In this document: one piece after another, positions 1-5,926 of the stretch
Layout: each line of letters starts with the position of its first letter
Position numbering within the stretch: position 1 is the stretch's first letter
Virus record (IMG/VR): IMGVR_UViG_3300021178_000028
Span: 1-36,568 of that record
From: a virus
Strand: one strand, 5' to 3'
DNA: 36,568 nt
The notes under the pieces: model-generated
Database searches by the model: none
The model's input: only the letters and a program-made list of their open reading frames with translations
Told to the model about the DNA's origin: nothing
Position numbers and translations under genes: made by a program

Positions 1-51
1 GTAGCCGTAGCCGGAGCGTTTAATCCATGCGGGCTCTTGTCCCGCAATCAC
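1..51 (-). CDS. YG-repeat protein, N-terminal part (continues at right end of window)
   Basis: A frame opens at a GTG (51-49) that overlaps the TGA of the upstream gene as GTGA and runs off the left edge with no stop. It encodes about 17 residues ending in Ser-Gly-Tyr-Gly-Tyr. The right edge of the window carries the same Tyr-Gly/Ser-Gly repeat in the same strand and frame, so this is the start of the gene at 36164-36568, split by linearising a circular sequence. The repeat number at the junction cannot be fixed. Function is unknown. Confidence 0.75.
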   Translation of the reverse strand, partial: MIAGQEPAWIKRSGYGY

Positions 52-338
52 GCCCACGGCGATTTCTCCCACGCTTCGATAGCTTCCGGCGTCAAAGTTG
101 AAACCGACTCGACACCATGCAGAGTGAGCGAAGGGGCGGCAGGGCCAACCTTGCAATTCTTCGTCGGCCCAGTTACGGTCAATCCCAAAAACCCGCGCAC
201 ATCACTTGACCACGAAATGCAATTCCTCGCCCTCTTGAGTGTGATGATCTTGTTCTCGCCGGATTCATCGGTATACCCAAAAAACACACCGCGCTTGTCC
301 GTTGTCACCATCACCGCTATTTCTTTTGACTTTGCCAC
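48..338 (-). CDS. DUF6948-like small phage protein
   Basis: This 96-residue protein starts at GTG 338, preceded by a good AGGAG motif. Its core contains GVFFGY, a TLKRARN segment, WSSDVRGFLGLTVTGP and a C-terminal PEAIEAWEKSPW. From memory this pattern matches the DUF6948 family of short phage proteins with no known reaction; no search was possible. It has no signal peptide or membrane segment. It overlaps the YG-repeat gene by four bases (GTGA), so the two are probably translationally coupled. It lies downstream of the ERF/SSB recombination genes. Confidence 0.7.
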   Translation of the reverse strand: MAKSKEIAVMVTTDKRGVFFGYTDESGENKIITLKRARNCISWSSDVRGFLGLTVTGPTKNCKVGPAAPSLTLHGVESVSTLTPEAIEAWEKSPWA

Positions 339-375
339 TTGTTACTCCTAATTGTGAGCCGAAGCTCGGGTTAAA

Positions 376-504
376 TTACCTAATCCATCCGCAGAAACCT
401 TGGAACCACCATTGGCCTTTATGCCAGCCCAAAGCCTTATAAGGGAAGCTAGGCAAAGCTATAAGCCTCTCGTTATGGGCCTGCCTATGAAAATTTAATT
501 TCAT
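376..504 (-). CDS. Trp-rich 42-residue hypothetical protein
   Basis: A short frame fills most of the gap between the SSB-like gene and the DUF6948-like gene. It starts at ATG 504 inside the last codons of the SSB-like gene (20-base overlap), with a GGA about seven bases upstream, and stops at TAA 376-378. The peptide is basic and aromatic, ending in a stretch with WHKGQWWFQGFCGW. The overlap and otherwise tight packing favour a real gene. I recognise no family, and chance opening of a short frame cannot be excluded. Confidence 0.45.
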   Translation of the reverse strand: MKLNFHRQAHNERLIALPSFPYKALGWHKGQWWFQGFCGWIR

Positions 505-811
505 CGTCTGATCCAGCCTTGATGAAAACCGCCCTTACTTCGCTATATTGCTTTCCGTTCCACTCGCGGCCTTTCACTTCAAACTGAATCTCGACAAGCT
601 GATTGAACCTTAGCTCAAGTGCTTGCTTAGCTGTAGCGCCAATAACCGTGAAAGGAACCACGCTGAAATTTTCCACCTTTGGCTTGCCTTTGGGTGTGTA
701 GCTGTTATCCACCTTGATTAGAATGTTGCCCACTAAGAAGGGGCCTTGCTTGCCTTGTTTTTCTTCTATCGTGTGGCCTTCAAAGTTGCCTGAGATTGGG
801 TAAAGCATCAC
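485..811 (-). CDS. OB-fold single-stranded-DNA-binding-like protein
   Basis: This 108-residue protein has the beta-rich pattern of small SSB/DUF3127-like OB folds: an N-terminal strand with a Gly-Asn-Phe turn, a central segment VVPFTVIGATAKQ, and a C-terminal VKGREWNGKQYSEVRAV resembling the last OB strands. It ends in an acidic segment with a terminal Phe-Ser rather than the canonical acidic-Phe tail. It overlaps the ERF gene by four bases. That pairing is typical of phage single-strand annealing modules, so it probably coats ssDNA during recombination or replication. Family assignment is by pattern only. Confidence 0.7.
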   Translation of the reverse strand: MMLYPISGNFEGHTIEEKQGKQGPFLVGNILIKVDNSYTPKGKPKVENFSVVPFTVIGATAKQALELRFNQLVEIQFEVKGREWNGKQYSEVRAVFIKAGSDDEIKFS

Positions 812-1461
812 GCTCCCCCTTCGGCTGAAATCTTACGGTCAAGGGCTGAGTTAATAAGGCTCTCGGCTACGTTTTTTGGAAGCTCTAAAACTGAGGCTGC
901 TTTGGAAGCCTTGAGCGCGTCTTTTACTTCCTGCTTACCTAACAAGCTATCTTTTAGGAAGCCTTCAATCTGCTTTGCGCGCTCTACTCCGGCTTTCTGG
1001 GTGCTGTTGGCGTCTGGCTTCATGCCGTTTAGGTGCGCTTCGTCTTTGGCGTCTTGCATCCAGGTCTTAGGCTGGCTAGCAGCGTTTCCGTCATCGTCCT
1101 CTTGAATTATCCCGATGGCGGCTGCCAGGGAATACCTACGCGCATAGGTGATAGCTGACCCCATGCCTTGTGCGTCCTGCTTAGTAAGCATTAAGTGAAG
1201 TTCGCTTTTGATCCATTGCCCGGAAGTGTGCATTAGCGTAGTGGTCAAATAGTCCACGCCTTCCCGACTCTCGCAGCCCTGGAAAACCGCCAAGCCGTTT
1301 TCGTGCAAGGCCCCACGGCAAGCATCCCATACGCTAGTCAAATCAGCGTAGGAGCTTTTGAAGAAGGGATTTTTGCTGTCCTTAATGGCTGGTTTGATGC
1401 TCCCCTGTGTTTTGCACAAGGCCGCTGCCAGCATTTCTATTTTCTCACTCTGCATTTTCAT
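808..1461 (-). CDS. erf: ERF-family single-strand annealing recombinase
   Basis: This 217-residue protein carries the ERF hallmarks: an N-terminal helix, then NPFFKSSYADLTSVWDACRGAL, a beta segment GLAVFQG, TTLMHTSGQWIKSEL, and the signature GSAITYARRYSLAAAIGI followed by acidic EDDDGN. ERF proteins anneal complementary single strands and help phage genomes recombine or circularise. The C-terminal third is Lys/Ala-rich and helical. The gene overlaps the SSB-like gene downstream (808-811) and the small gene upstream (1445-1461), so the set is one leftward early operon. Confidence 0.92.
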   Translation of the reverse strand: MKMQSEKIEMLAAALCKTQGSIKPAIKDSKNPFFKSSYADLTSVWDACRGALHENGLAVFQGCESREGVDYLTTTLMHTSGQWIKSELHLMLTKQDAQGMGSAITYARRYSLAAAIGIIQEDDDGNAASQPKTWMQDAKDEAHLNGMKPDANSTQKAGVERAKQIEGFLKDSLLGKQEVKDALKASKAASVLELPKNVAESLINSALDRKISAEGGA

Positions 1462-1660
1462 TCTCCTTTTTTATGTCCGTCCATTTTACGCCCTTTGGGT
1501 TTTCCAACTGCCGAAGGTATTGAAGTGTGAATGTAGCCTCTTGCCGGATGTGGTCGAGCAGCGCCTTATCTTCTGGCCTGACAGGATGCCCAATGGTCAT
1601 GGCGCGGTGCATATCTATAAGCATGAGGATGTTTGAGGGGCCGTTGACTTCGATGCTCAT
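1445..1660 (-). CDS. 71-residue helical hypothetical protein
   Basis: A small protein starting at ATG 1660, in a one-base TGATG-like overlap with the preceding zinc-finger gene, and overlapping ERF by 17 bases. It is mostly helical with no Cys cluster and no membrane segment; the middle has HIRQEATFTLQYLRQLENP and the C-terminus is charged. The family is not recognised. Its place between the HNH/zinc-finger genes and ERF suggests a leftward early function, possibly accessory to recombination, but that is inference from position. Confidence 0.7.
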   Translation of the reverse strand: MSIEVNGPSNILMLIDMHRAMTIGHPVRPEDKALLDHIRQEATFTLQYLRQLENPKGVKWTDIKKENENAE

Positions 1661-1854
1661 TACTTCCCCTCAAAGCTAGAGATGTTGTCGCTCTGGGTGT
1701 GCATGGAGTTTTCGTAATCATCGTAGACATTCGGACGGATTTCAGCATCGTCCAAAGCACACTTCCAACAAATGAAAGGCTGATACTCATGGGCTTCGGT
1801 CGAGTCCACTTCTAGCTCGTTTCCGCAGGAGCAGCTTAAGGTGATGAGAGTCAT
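1660..1854 (-). CDS. Small zinc-ribbon-like protein
   Basis: A 64-residue protein with Cys pairs CSCGN near the N-terminus and CWKC about 20 residues later, the spacing of a small treble-clef or zinc-ribbon fold. The C-terminal half is acidic and polar. The start ATG overlaps the stop of the HNH gene by four bases. Such short Cys-rich phage proteins often bind nucleic acid or host proteins, but nothing here specifies a partner. Confidence 0.7.
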   Translation of the reverse strand: MTLITLSCSCGNELEVDSTEAHEYQPFICWKCALDDAEIRPNVYDDYENSMHTQSDNISSFEGK

Positions 1855-2375
1855 ACTGTTCCACCATTCATTCTTTTGGTATATTGGCGGCTTCTTTCTC
1901 TAGAACAAGGAACACATTCCCTCCTGCCGTTGGAGCGAATTCTAATCGTTCCGTCTTTGAACAAATGCCCTCTTTTGCATTTTCCAGAAAGAAGATATTT
2001 GCCTTTTGAAGCCCTTCCTTTTTCAACCATGTCTTTCATATTTTCGGAATGAGTTCCAGCCCACAGATGATCTGGGTTTACACAAATAGGCTTATCGCAG
2101 GAATGGCAGACAAATAGCCCTTTCGGAATATCGCCTTTATGAATCATGTAGGAAAGACGAGAGGCTGTGAACACTTTACCCCCAACATACATCCCTCCAT
2201 ACCCATAATCCCTAATAAACCCAGTCCATTCCCAACATCCACTCTTATCTTCGATGCGAATATTCTTGGTAAATCTATCCTCTAAAATGGAAATTTTTTC
2301 ATTTATTGTTTTTTTAGAACCGATGTTTGAACTTTTCCATTCGGCAAGAAACTTTACCAAAACTTTCGATTTCAT
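1851..2375 (-). CDS. HNH endonuclease (HNH_3 type, homing-like)
   Basis: This 174-residue protein has the free-standing HNH signature: SGCWEWTGF at about residues 44-52, a tyrosine/glycine stretch, KGLFVCHSCD, then CVNPDHLWAGTHSENMKDM. The CHxCD, NPxHL and tryptophan elements form the His-Asn-His metal site. A C-terminal zinc knuckle (CKRGH ... CVPC) and a basic tail follow. Such nucleases cut double-stranded DNA and often spread as homing genes. It is the first gene of the leftward unit, next to the control region, and is a paralogue of the HNH gene at 9841-10212. Confidence 0.88.
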   Translation of the reverse strand: MKSKVLVKFLAEWKSSNIGSKKTINEKISILEDRFTKNIRIEDKSGCWEWTGFIRDYGYGGMYVGGKVFTASRLSYMIHKGDIPKGLFVCHSCDKPICVNPDHLWAGTHSENMKDMVEKGRASKGKYLLSGKCKRGHLFKDGTIRIRSNGRRECVPCSRERSRQYTKRMNGGTV

Positions 2376-2418
2376 ATGATCCTCTATTGGGCCGTGGCGA
2401 TTGCTGATCTATATGTAG

Positions 2419-2446
2419 ATTAACATACAAGCGTATTTAATGTCAA
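2419..2446 (-). promoter_or_regulatory. Leftward early promoter
   Basis: On the minus strand a perfect -35 TTGACA (2446-2441) is followed by a 16-bp spacer and GTTAAT (2424-2419), matching the last four bases of TATAAT. Transcription would start near 2412 and read the HNH gene beginning at 2375. The spacer contains the operator-like sequence at 2425-2438, so this promoter is probably repressible. The -10 element is the weak part of the call. Confidence 0.5.
2425..2438. promoter_or_regulatory. Operator-like site, copy 1
   Basis: ATACAAGCGTATTT is a near-palindrome (ATAC-N4-GTAT) lying in the spacer of the leftward promoter. A perfect inverted copy lies at 2555-2568, exactly 130 bases away. 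A protein bound here would block the promoter directly. The binding protein is unknown. Confidence 0.5.
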
Positions 2447-2554
2447 AATAAATCTGTATAATACTGATATATTTTTAGTGTAGATAAATGCTTATATTAT
2501 AGTCGTTTTGTGGCGTTTGAGATATGCGCTAGAATCGGTTTTAAGGCGTCTAAA

Positions 2555-2568
2555 AAATACGCTTGTAT
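2555..2568. promoter_or_regulatory. Operator-like site, copy 2 (inverted)
   Basis: AAATACGCTTGTAT is the exact reverse complement of the site at 2425-2438, again with ATAC-N4-GTAT symmetry. The start-to-start separation of 130 bp is close to a whole number of helical turns, which would permit looping between the two sites. No strong promoter is evident directly over this copy. Confidence 0.5.
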
Positions 2569-2694
2569 CAATTCTCAATCTGCCTTTCGAGAGGCTTAAA
2601 ATGGCAGCTAGGGGCCTTAAACGTGAAATCGGTTTTAAAACCATTCGTAATTATGGTGGTTTTTCTCTTTATTTGTTTTTTCAATACAAAGCTA

Positions 2695-2723
2695 TTGACA
2701 CGCATAAACACCAATGTTTTACT
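2695..2723 (+). promoter_or_regulatory. Rightward early promoter
   Basis: A perfect TTGACA (2695-2700), a 17-bp spacer and TTTACT (2718-2723, four of six matches to TATAAT) lie at the border between the AT-rich and GC-rich parts of the control region. Transcription would begin near 2730 and produce a leader of about 200 bases before the first gene at 2936. No other promoter upstream of 2936 has a better -35 element. Confidence 0.55.
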
Positions 2724-2729
2724 GCATGA

Positions 2730-2935
2730 AGTCGATGCAGCGTGGAAGCGTGTTAATTCACGCAGGGGAAAACTAGCCCATGTATACCCGAGGGAAGGCC
2801 CTCAAAAGCCGCGAGTCATCGTCAAAGCTGGTTTTGAGTACGGCGCGGAGCTGGTTGTAAAGCCGCTATCCCGAGGGACGGGTATTCAAACGTAAGTCTG
2901 CCAGGGGGCCAGCTACTATTATAGAGGGAAGGCCA
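2730..2935 (+). ncRNA. Structured 5' leader of the rightward operon
   Basis: The GC-rich leader can fold. ATACCCG (2784-2790) pairs with CGGGTAT (2879-2885) to close a domain. Inside, GAGGG-AAGG-CCCTC (2790-2803) is a hairpin, CCGCG (2809-2813) pairs with CGCGG (2844-2848), and TCAAA/TTTGA (2822-2837) caps it. CCAGCT (2909-2914), just before the ribosome site, can pair with either of two AGCTGG copies (2826-2831, 2849-2854), giving alternative folds. GAGGGAAGG-like motifs occur at 2790, 2873 and 2924. A 26-codon frame (2780-2860) in frame with the next gene lies inside. Role is inferred: attenuation, antitermination or translational control. Confidence 0.4.
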
Positions 2936-3121
2936 ATGAAGCAACCAAAAAGAAAAGGTGCCACTAAAATGAAAATGGCGACAATTGAATGCGGCCCGAT
3001 TGTTACTATATTAGATTTTGGAGGGATTCTTCATTGCTGCACTAAAACTGGCATCTATGCCTTTCATAAAAAATACTCAGAATGGATTCAAGTTTTGAAA
3101 GCAACCGAGGGAAATTCGTGA
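2936..3121 (+). CDS. 61-residue hypothetical protein, first gene of rightward operon
   Basis: Starts at ATG 2936 with a strong GAGGGAAGG ribosome site (2924-2932). The N-terminus is very basic (KQPKRKGATK), then comes a compact beta-like segment ECGPIVTILDFGG, a CC pair and an aromatic C-terminal part. An in-frame methionine at residue 12 is an alternative start. The frame stays open upstream to a TAA at 2858-2860, so the ancestral gene may have been longer. No family is recognised. It overlaps the next gene by four bases if that gene uses GTG 3118. Confidence 0.65.
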   Translation: MKQPKRKGATKMKMATIECGPIVTILDFGGILHCCTKTGIYAFHKKYSEWIQVLKATEGNS

Positions 3122-3276
3122 GTCTCGATGGTGGATGGTGCCGTGTCTGCGGCAAGTGGGAAATGGAAGCTGATGAAGGCTACTGTGAAGAACATACGCC
3201 TCTTTGCGATTGTGGCGGCTATGATGTCCACGGAATGTTAGTCCATGAAGAAGGATGCGCAGCGGTGGCACCATGA
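3118..3276 (+). CDS. Small Cys/His-rich zinc-binding-like protein
   Basis: A 52-residue protein read from GTG 3118, which overlaps the previous stop as GTGA and has GAGGGA five bases upstream. An in-frame ATG at 3082 would add 12 residues but lacks a ribosome site. The sequence has CRVC, then CEEH, CDC and a later His-Cys pair, enough ligands for one or two zinc sites. Most likely a small early protein that binds nucleic acid or a host factor, but the family is not recognised. It is coupled to the next gene by an ATGA overlap. Confidence 0.65.
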   Translation: MSLDGGWCRVCGKWEMEADEGYCEEHTPLCDCGGYDVHGMLVHEEGCAAVAP

Positions 3277-3449
3277 GTCAAGCGCTTCAACGTAGGCGTA
3301 GGCGTGTCAGGCAAGCCAAGAGGTTTCGTAAATCAATGATCGGCTTTGCTATGGCCTTTAATGAAATCCTAGTGGACGGAATAGACGCTATGTTTGAAGT
3401 CGAGCGCCAGTTTTCTAAAGACATCCAAAAAGCTATTATTCGCTCTTGA
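3273..3449 (+). CDS. 58-residue basic helical protein
   Basis: Read from ATG 3273, overlapping the previous stop as ATGA; an upstream in-frame start at 3255 would sit inside the preceding gene and is less likely. The N-terminus is Arg-rich (LQRRRRRVRQAKRFRK) and the rest is an amphipathic helix ending IQKAIIRS. The charge suggests nucleic-acid binding, but no named domain is visible. It is the last gene before the inverted-repeat segment upstream of the replication gene. Confidence 0.55.
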   Translation: MSQALQRRRRRVRQAKRFRKSMIGFAMAFNEILVDGIDAMFEVERQFSKDIQKAIIRS

Positions 3450-3516
3450 CGTTCCCTAGGGGATTGAGTATATATGAGAGACAAATTAAACCTGCTTGCA
3501 ACAGGTGGATTAGAGT

Positions 3517-3603
3517 AGAAGGCTTACTCATGCTTCTTGCACCTCTTTGATGGGGTGGCTGTTCTAATCAACAGTTGCAACAGGAAGCAGTAGTAAGCCT
3601 TTT
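3517..3603 (+). repeat. Long inverted repeat upstream of the replication gene
   Basis: In the 169-base gap 3450-3618, AAGGCTTACT (3519-3528) pairs perfectly with AGTAAGCCTT (3592-3601), extended inward by TGCTTC (3531-3536) with GAAGCA (3584-3589). A nested hairpin CTGTT/AACAG (3559-3574) lies in the loop, and a T-rich tract follows (3600-3609). TTGCAACAGG is directly repeated at 3496-3505 and 3575-3584. It may be a leaky terminator, an attenuator or an RNA element controlling the gene at 3619. No small protein is convincing here. Confidence 0.55.
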
Positions 3604-3618
3604 GTTTTTGGAGTCTGG

Positions 3619-4398
3619 ATGAAGTGGTACAAAGCCATAGTTGATCTGAAAGACCACCGTAAGCGCTTTGAGCTTGAAGCCGAACTAAATACAATCCACG
3701 GTCTACATTATATTCATTGCTGGTTTTCCCACGTTGCCAAGTTTTACGAAAACGGGGACGTTTCAAAAGTGACAGCTAACGAGCTTGCCAGGGTTTGTGA
3801 ATGGAAGGGCGAAGAACAGACAATATTCGATGCCTTCTTGAAAACAGGTTTCATTGACAAAATCGGAAAAAAATTAGTAGCTCACGATTGGTTTCAAGAA
3901 AACTCTAGGTTTTTAAAAGAGAATTCTAAACCAAAATACCAAGGGAAACCCAAGGGGAAACCACGGGAACCCCTTGGTAAACCCGTGCTACAGTACAGTA
4001 CAGTACAAGACAGTACAGGACAGGACAAAAAACAATTACCGCCTTCGGCTTGGGATAGATTTTGGGCTATTTGCGATAGAAAGAAAGCCGTTACCGAAGC
4101 CAAGAAAGCCTTCCTCAAACTAAACCCTACAGAGCAAGAGCAAGCTATAAAGGCTTGGCCTAATCACTCAGCATTGTGGAAAAAAGAAAACCGTGATGAA
4201 TCTAAAAAGCCATATCCAGCTACTTGGATAAATAAAGGTCAATGGCAAGACGACTTAGGCGATCAAGTGCCTAAAGAGCTAAGAGGCCGTGAAGCCTGCC
4301 ACGCCTATGGGCATACAATGAAGGGCGAATATAATGACCCAAACGACCCGAATAAAAAGACGGGCCTTTATTGCTCACGCTGCGGTATTAAAGCATGA
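3619..4398 (+). CDS. Replisome organizer / replication initiator-like protein
   Basis: This 259-residue protein looks like a phage O/DnaD-type initiator. Residues 1-100 resemble a winged-helix domain (WYKAIVDLKDHRKRFEL, GLHYIHCWFSHVAKFYENGDV, TANELARVCEWKGEEQTIFDAFLKTGFID). Residues 105-140 are a Lys/Pro/Gln linker, and residues 143-210 have the pattern AWDRFWAICDRKKAVTEAKKAF...LNP common to phage replication proteins. A C-terminal CxxC-type pair (YCSRCG) could bind zinc. The role would be to bind the origin and load a helicase. The linker-coding DNA holds iteron-like repeats. The assignment rests on domain pattern and on the neighbouring helicase. Confidence 0.7.
   Translation: MKWYKAIVDLKDHRKRFELEAELNTIHGLHYIHCWFSHVAKFYENGDVSKVTANELARVCEWKGEEQTIFDAFLKTGFIDKIGKKLVAHDWFQENSRFLKENSKPKYQGKPKGKPREPLGKPVLQYSTVQDSTGQDKKQLPPSAWDRFWAICDRKKAVTEAKKAFLKLNPTEQEQAIKAWPNHSALWKKENRDESKKPYPATWINKGQWQDDLGDQVPKELRGREACHAYGHTMKGEYNDPNDPNKKTGLYCSRCGIKA
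3940..4029. other. Candidate replication origin: iteron-like and pentamer repeats
   Basis: Within the linker-coding part of the replication gene, related units CAAGGGAAACC (3940-3950), CAAGGGGAAACC (3951-3962), ACGGGAACCCC (3963-3973) and TTGGTAAACCC (3974-3984) repeat at 11-12 bp. They are followed by eight phased 5-bp units from 3990 (ACAGT three times, ACAAG, ACAGT, ACAGG twice, ACAAA). CAAGGGG/CCCCTTG and CACGGG/CCCGTG are inverted repeats. An AT-rich tract lies just upstream (3905-3938). This arrangement recalls the lambda origin inside gene O. Origin function is inferred. Confidence 0.5.
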
Positions 4399-4562
4399 AT
4401 GATGAATCTTTAAGGCTTTACCAAAAGCTCTATATGCGTGAATGGCGCAAGCTGAACCCTGAGAAGATTAGGGAGCAATCTAGGATACGCAGGGAACGAT
4501 TTAGGGAAAGGGTGAATGAGTATATGAAACACTACATGAGAAAAAGAAGGGCTTTAAAATGA
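4395..4562 (+). CDS. 55-residue basic protein
   Basis: A short frame exactly fills the gap between the replication gene and the helicase. Its ATG overlaps the previous stop (4395-4398) and its TGA overlaps the helicase ATG (4559-4562). The product is rich in Arg, Glu and Tyr, with YMREWRKLNPEKIREQSR and later NEYMKHYMRKRRA. This resembles the repetitive basic helix seen in many short phage proteins and as tails on HNH nucleases. It probably binds nucleic acid; the function is unknown. Confidence 0.7.
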   Translation: MNDESLRLYQKLYMREWRKLNPEKIREQSRIRRERFRERVNEYMKHYMRKRRALK

Positions 4563-5926
4563 AATACGAAAGCTACATTTCAAACAAAATGAAATCATCC
4601 GACATGGTAGGAATGGAGCCGCCAGAGCTTAATAAAAAGCTATTTCCTTATCAGGCCGATCTTGTACGTTGGGCTTTGAGACGTGGGCGCGCTGCGCTGT
4701 TTGCCGATACTGGCCTAGGGAAAACCTTTATGCAAGTAGAATGGGCAAGGTGCATTGAGGGCCGAGTTTTGATTCTTGCGCCTTTGGCAGTAGCCGAGCA
4801 AACGGTTAGAGAGGCTAAAAAGTTAGGTATTGAAATTGCCTACCGCCGTAAAGATGAGGGCGACAGGATCACTATAACGAATTATGAAATGATGGATTAT
4901 TTTGATCCGGCTAATTTTAATGGAATCTGCCTAGATGAGAGCTCTATCATCAAAGCCTATACCGGGAAGATTAGGGAGCAGATTATCACGCAGTTTAATA
5001 AGGTGCCTTTCAAGTTAGCCTGCACAGCTACGCCTAGCCCTAACGATTATACGGAGCTTGGAAATCATTCTGAGTTTTTAGGGATTAAGACACGCCCTGA
5101 AATGTTGGCTGAGTATTTCGTTCACGATATGGAAAACACACAAGAATGGAGACTCAAGGGCCATGCGATAGATGCGTTTTGGCGTTGGGTGTCAACCTGG
5201 GGGGCTTTGATACGCAAGCCTTCCGACCTTGGATATTCCGATAAGGGCTTTGAGCTTCCACCTTTGATTATGAAAGAGGAAGTGGTTGAAATTAGCAATG
5301 TGGACGCATGGAAGGAAGGCGAATTATTTGCGCTAGAAGTTAAGACGCTATCAGATCAGAGAACCACCCGCCGAGCCACTATGGAAACTCGCGTTCAAGT
5401 TGCAGAGCTTCTAAGCCGTGGAAAAGAGCCTGTCATTATTTGGTGTGAATTGAACGATGAGGCCGACATGGTAACGGAAGCGGTCAAGGGAGCTGTCCAG
5501 GTGCAGGGAAGTGATACGCCAGAACAAAAAGCAAAGGCCATGCTAGATTTTTCGAATGGCGATATCCGCGTTCTGGTTTCTAAAACCAAAATTTGTGGAT
5601 TCGGTATGAATTGGCAGCATTGCCATAAAATGATTTTTATGGGTGCATCCCACAGCTACGAAGGTACCTATCAAGCTATCCGGCGTTGTTGGCGATTCGG
5701 TCAAAAGCAAGCTGTCGAGGTTACGGTAATTCGGGCCTCTACAGAAGGCGCTATTATTGAGAATTTCAAACGCAAAGAAGCTGATGCAATTTCAATGGGC
5801 GAGGAAATGGCGTTAAGGGTTAAGGATGTTTTACTCGCTGAAATCAAAGGCACGAAAAAGGAATGGAATCCTTATGACCCGCAAGTTAAAATGATTGTCC
5901 CTTCTTGGATTGGAGAGGAAGCATGA
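4559..5926 (+). CDS. SNF2-family DEAD-like helicase
   Basis: This 455-residue protein has an ordered superfamily-2 motif set: a Q-like FPYQADLVRWAL at 29-40, Walker A DTGLGKT (50-56), motif Ia LILAPLAVAEQ, a motif II variant LDES (125-128), motif III CTATPSPND (155-163), and C-terminal motifs SKTKICGFGMNWQ (341-353) and YQAIRRCWRFGQ (371-382). The last is the SNF2-type arginine-finger motif. It is an ATP-driven DNA translocase or helicase. In phages this type is commonly encoded beside a DNA methyltransferase, as here (four-base overlap), and probably helps unwind or remodel DNA during replication. Confidence 0.92.
   Translation: MKYESYISNKMKSSDMVGMEPPELNKKLFPYQADLVRWALRRGRAALFADTGLGKTFMQVEWARCIEGRVLILAPLAVAEQTVREAKKLGIEIAYRRKDEGDRITITNYEMMDYFDPANFNGICLDESSIIKAYTGKIREQIITQFNKVPFKLACTATPSPNDYTELGNHSEFLGIKTRPEMLAEYFVHDMENTQEWRLKGHAIDAFWRWVSTWGALIRKPSDLGYSDKGFELPPLIMKEEVVEISNVDAWKEGELFALEVKTLSDQRTTRRATMETRVQVAELLSRGKEPVIIWCELNDEADMVTEAVKGAVQVQGSDTPEQKAKAMLDFSNGDIRVLVSKTKICGFGMNWQHCHKMIFMGASHSYEGTYQAIRRCWRFGQKQAVEVTVIRASTEGAIIENFKRKEADAISMGEEMALRVKDVLLAEIKGTKKEWNPYDPQVKMIVPSWIGEEA

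Larger units (their letters stand above)
2376..2935. promoter_or_regulatory. Divergent control region between leftward and rightward units
   Basis: About 560 bases without a convincing gene. The left part (to about 2720) is AT-rich and the right part is GC-rich. It holds a leftward promoter, a 14-bp inverted operator-like pair (2425-2438 and 2555-2568), a 12-bp direct repeat AATCGGTTTTAA (2533-2544 and 2627-2638), a perfect palindrome GGTTTTAAAACC (2631-2642), further GGYYTTAAA-like elements near 2593 and 2613, a rightward promoter at 2695-2723, and a structured leader. All genes left of it read leftward and those right of it to 10924 read rightward. Confidence 0.75.

Noticed and set aside
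2508-2895. Two overlapping open frames in the control region, 73 and 110 residues
   Set aside because: They cover the promoter, operator-like repeats and the structured leader, lack ribosome sites, and have no domain-like sequence.
2730-2935. Leader as tRNA, group I intron or a named riboswitch
   Set aside because: No acceptor/T-arm pattern, no intron core elements, and no match to riboswitch consensus sequences that I can recall.
3940-4029. Pentamer array as a CRISPR or sequencing artefact
   Set aside because: The units are too short for CRISPR, and the frame stays open with sensible linker residues, which speaks against an artefact.
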